A stretch of 64,000 nucleotides of DNA. Origin: Harpalus rubripes (lineage: Eukaryota > Arthropoda > Insecta > Coleoptera > Carabidae). The position numbers were made by a program, and so were the translations under genes. Positions 62,131-64,000 of the stretch are shown here, one piece after another. The notes under the pieces were generated by a model that saw nothing but the letters and a program-made list of their open reading frames with translations, did not search any database and was not told the DNA's origin. Numbering within the stretch: the first letter of the stretch is position 1; each line of letters begins with the position of its first letter. The stretch is from assembly GCA_963082715.1 (NCBI GenBank), contig OY720456.1:9579610-9643609 (forward strand). Direction: 5' to 3'.

Positions 62131-64000
62131 TATGCGTTTCTCTTCGTCAAAGTATGCAGAAACATTCAAAATAATTTCTTTGTACCGTTTCGATAAAATA
62201 TCTTCCGAAACATCAAATTCACAAATTCAAATCATCTCCAACGATATATAACGTTGATGTTTTAAAAATAAATAAACGTTGATAATAACAAAAGAATTAA
62301 ACAACGTCCTTAGCAACGCCAAAGCTTAAGCATTATTGTAAACAAAATTATTATAAATGAAAATGTATTTCACATATTCTAATGAGACATAAAATCTTGT
62401 ATGCACCACTAGCGTTATTATATGATAATACCTATCGGACGACATCTATCCGTATGGCCAAAGCACTCGGTCTAGATTAATAAAAAAATAATACATCGTT
62501 GAAGAGAGAAAAAAATGGCGGTTTCTATTTTATTAAAATAATTATAGGTTGCTATTTGAAAAATAAAAGTTGATAGTCGTATATTGTAAACCTGACTTTA
62601 TAAAAAGTATCTACATCTGCCATCCAATAGTATATGTAAAATAATAAAACTTTTATATAAGCTATTTTTTTCTATTCCTTATAATAACCCTGTATATGGA
62701 ATTCATATGAGTGACGAGCTGCTATAACAAAAACCCCCTTATTTCCGAAGTATTTCAATTATATCATTTTATTTCTTTATTAATATTCGTTACTAAGCAA
62801 ATACTTTCACTATTTTTTACTAATTTGTCTTAATTCGATTGAGCTGTAATCCCCTATTGTCAACACATTTAAGTAAATTTGACTTAGAGATCAGTGTAAC
62901 TTGTTATCAAGAAAAACAGACCACTTTCTAGGGAAGAGATAGCCAGTTTCTATCATATATCGTACTATTAGACGTCTGATAGAAGCTGGATCAATTTTAA
63001 GAAAACCTAGAACAGTTCATATATAAATTTTCAATTTTCAACATTTGTAATAGTTAGTCGGTGCTGAATGACTGACAATTCGAGTAATTGTTAACACTTA
63101 ATAATTTTACATATACGAGTATATCGAAAGATTATGTAATAATATGTAACTATTACATTGTGATGTAAAGATAATATATATTATTACACACACTTGCAAC
63201 ATTCATATGATGATATCTACCTACATATACACAGTAGGTACTCAATCTGACCATTGTAATAATATTTCATTGTGTTTTCGTTAAAATTACATAAACCTGT
63301 ATTTCTTTTGTTTTGTTTACATATTTATACATCCGTATATGTAACATACATATATTAAAACGATGATATCAAATTAACCTTTCCGTGTTTTTGTCCAAAT
63401 TTCGAAATTATGATGTATTTGGTGCATTAAAACTGCGAACAATTTAACAAATTAGTAGTAATAGTAAGTAATTTTTCCGGTAAGTAAAGTTTCTGTAATA
63501 AGTTTCATTACAATTTTACGGTTGTTAGTTGATTCTTACAAGCAATAATAGTGATTTAATAGTTACTTCATTACTTCTGTAGATATCACCATGGTAATAA
63601 TACTTGTACACTTGTTTTCTACGCGAAAGTAAATAAAATTTTCTAAGTAATGTTCTGTAAAATTTTTGCATGAAATCATAGCATGCAAAAAAATTTCTAT
63701 TTATATAACTTTCTTACAATTCTTGATAAACGTTCCAAAGATTGTTTTGCTTTTTCTACTGGTTTAAATTTTTTCTCTTTTGATTTTGAATAAATTTTAC
63801 AGTCTACTTCGTGCACGTGTTGAATTCATGAATACTAAATTAATAAATTCAAAATTTTTCTATTTGTACTTGAAATATTAATTGCATAAATATGAATGTC
63901 ATATGGTTCACTGTTCAATATGAAAACGTACAGAGGTCACGTGGCCACTTTTGTTCCAAAATATTGTCATACGTAATATAACAAGTGATGTGATTATCAT
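62131..64000. other. AT-rich flank with partial TIR-element copy
   Basis: Positions 62694-62858 repeat about 165 bp of the element at 35966-36609 (CATATGAGTGACGAGCTGCT to GAGCTGTAATCCCCTATTG). The rest is AT-rich without a recognised gene. No further protease exon was identified. Confidence 0.45.

Overview
The window looks like an AT-rich insect genome segment with a very dense repeat load. The insect assignment is an inference. It rests on three things: a trypsin-type protease whose activation region and protease domain resemble insect Stubble-like proteins; several Penelope-like, mariner, PIF/Harbinger, hAT and piggyBac type elements; and non-autonomous elements built like arthropod DINE-1/Helentron repeats. 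A beetle is possible but I cannot show it.

Only one host gene can be supported, and it runs on the minus strand across most of the window. Three exons of one secreted trypsin-like serine protease lie at 59408-59519 (zymogen activation site and N-terminus of the protease domain), 42110-42269 (catalytic His) and 11451-11942 (catalytic Asp and Ser, and the stop codon). Their phases fit exactly: an AG|G split Arg codon at the first junction and phase 0 at the second. The two introns are about 17.1 kb and 30.2 kb. Exons coding for the pro-region must lie beyond 64000 or were not recognised.

Everything else is intronic or flanking repeat DNA, often nested two or three deep. The most striking group is a set of ten copies of two related Helentron-like families. 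Both share a 5' block that leads into a (GT)n tract and a common 3' terminus (GGCCACATCAGATTTT). Each family has its own pair of subterminal inverted repeats, which differ between the families but match within each. In two copies, one per family, the microsatellite has grown to 1.7 kb and 1.9 kb of nearly pure (CA)n/(CACG)n. Penelope-like retroelements appear as a 907-bp copy with a GIY-YIG endonuclease domain and a 12-bp target duplication, a 327-bp palindromic copy with a 15-bp duplication, and a fragment whose endonuclease motif is interrupted by a (TA)n/(GATA)n array. Other dated insertions include a MITE inside a DD37E mariner transposase pseudogene, a 603-bp hAT with an 8-bp duplication, a piggyBac-type MITE inside a THAP-containing TIR element, and two PIF/Harbinger-type MITEs with TTA duplications.

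By region: 1-11450 holds nested TIR elements and a tRNA-derived SINE downstream of the protease gene; 11451-42269 contains the last intron with most elements; 42270-59407 is the first visible intron; 59520-64000 is upstream intron or flank with palindromic and tandem repeats. The long repetitive reading frames made of Thr-His or Cys-Val are translations of microsatellites and are not genes.
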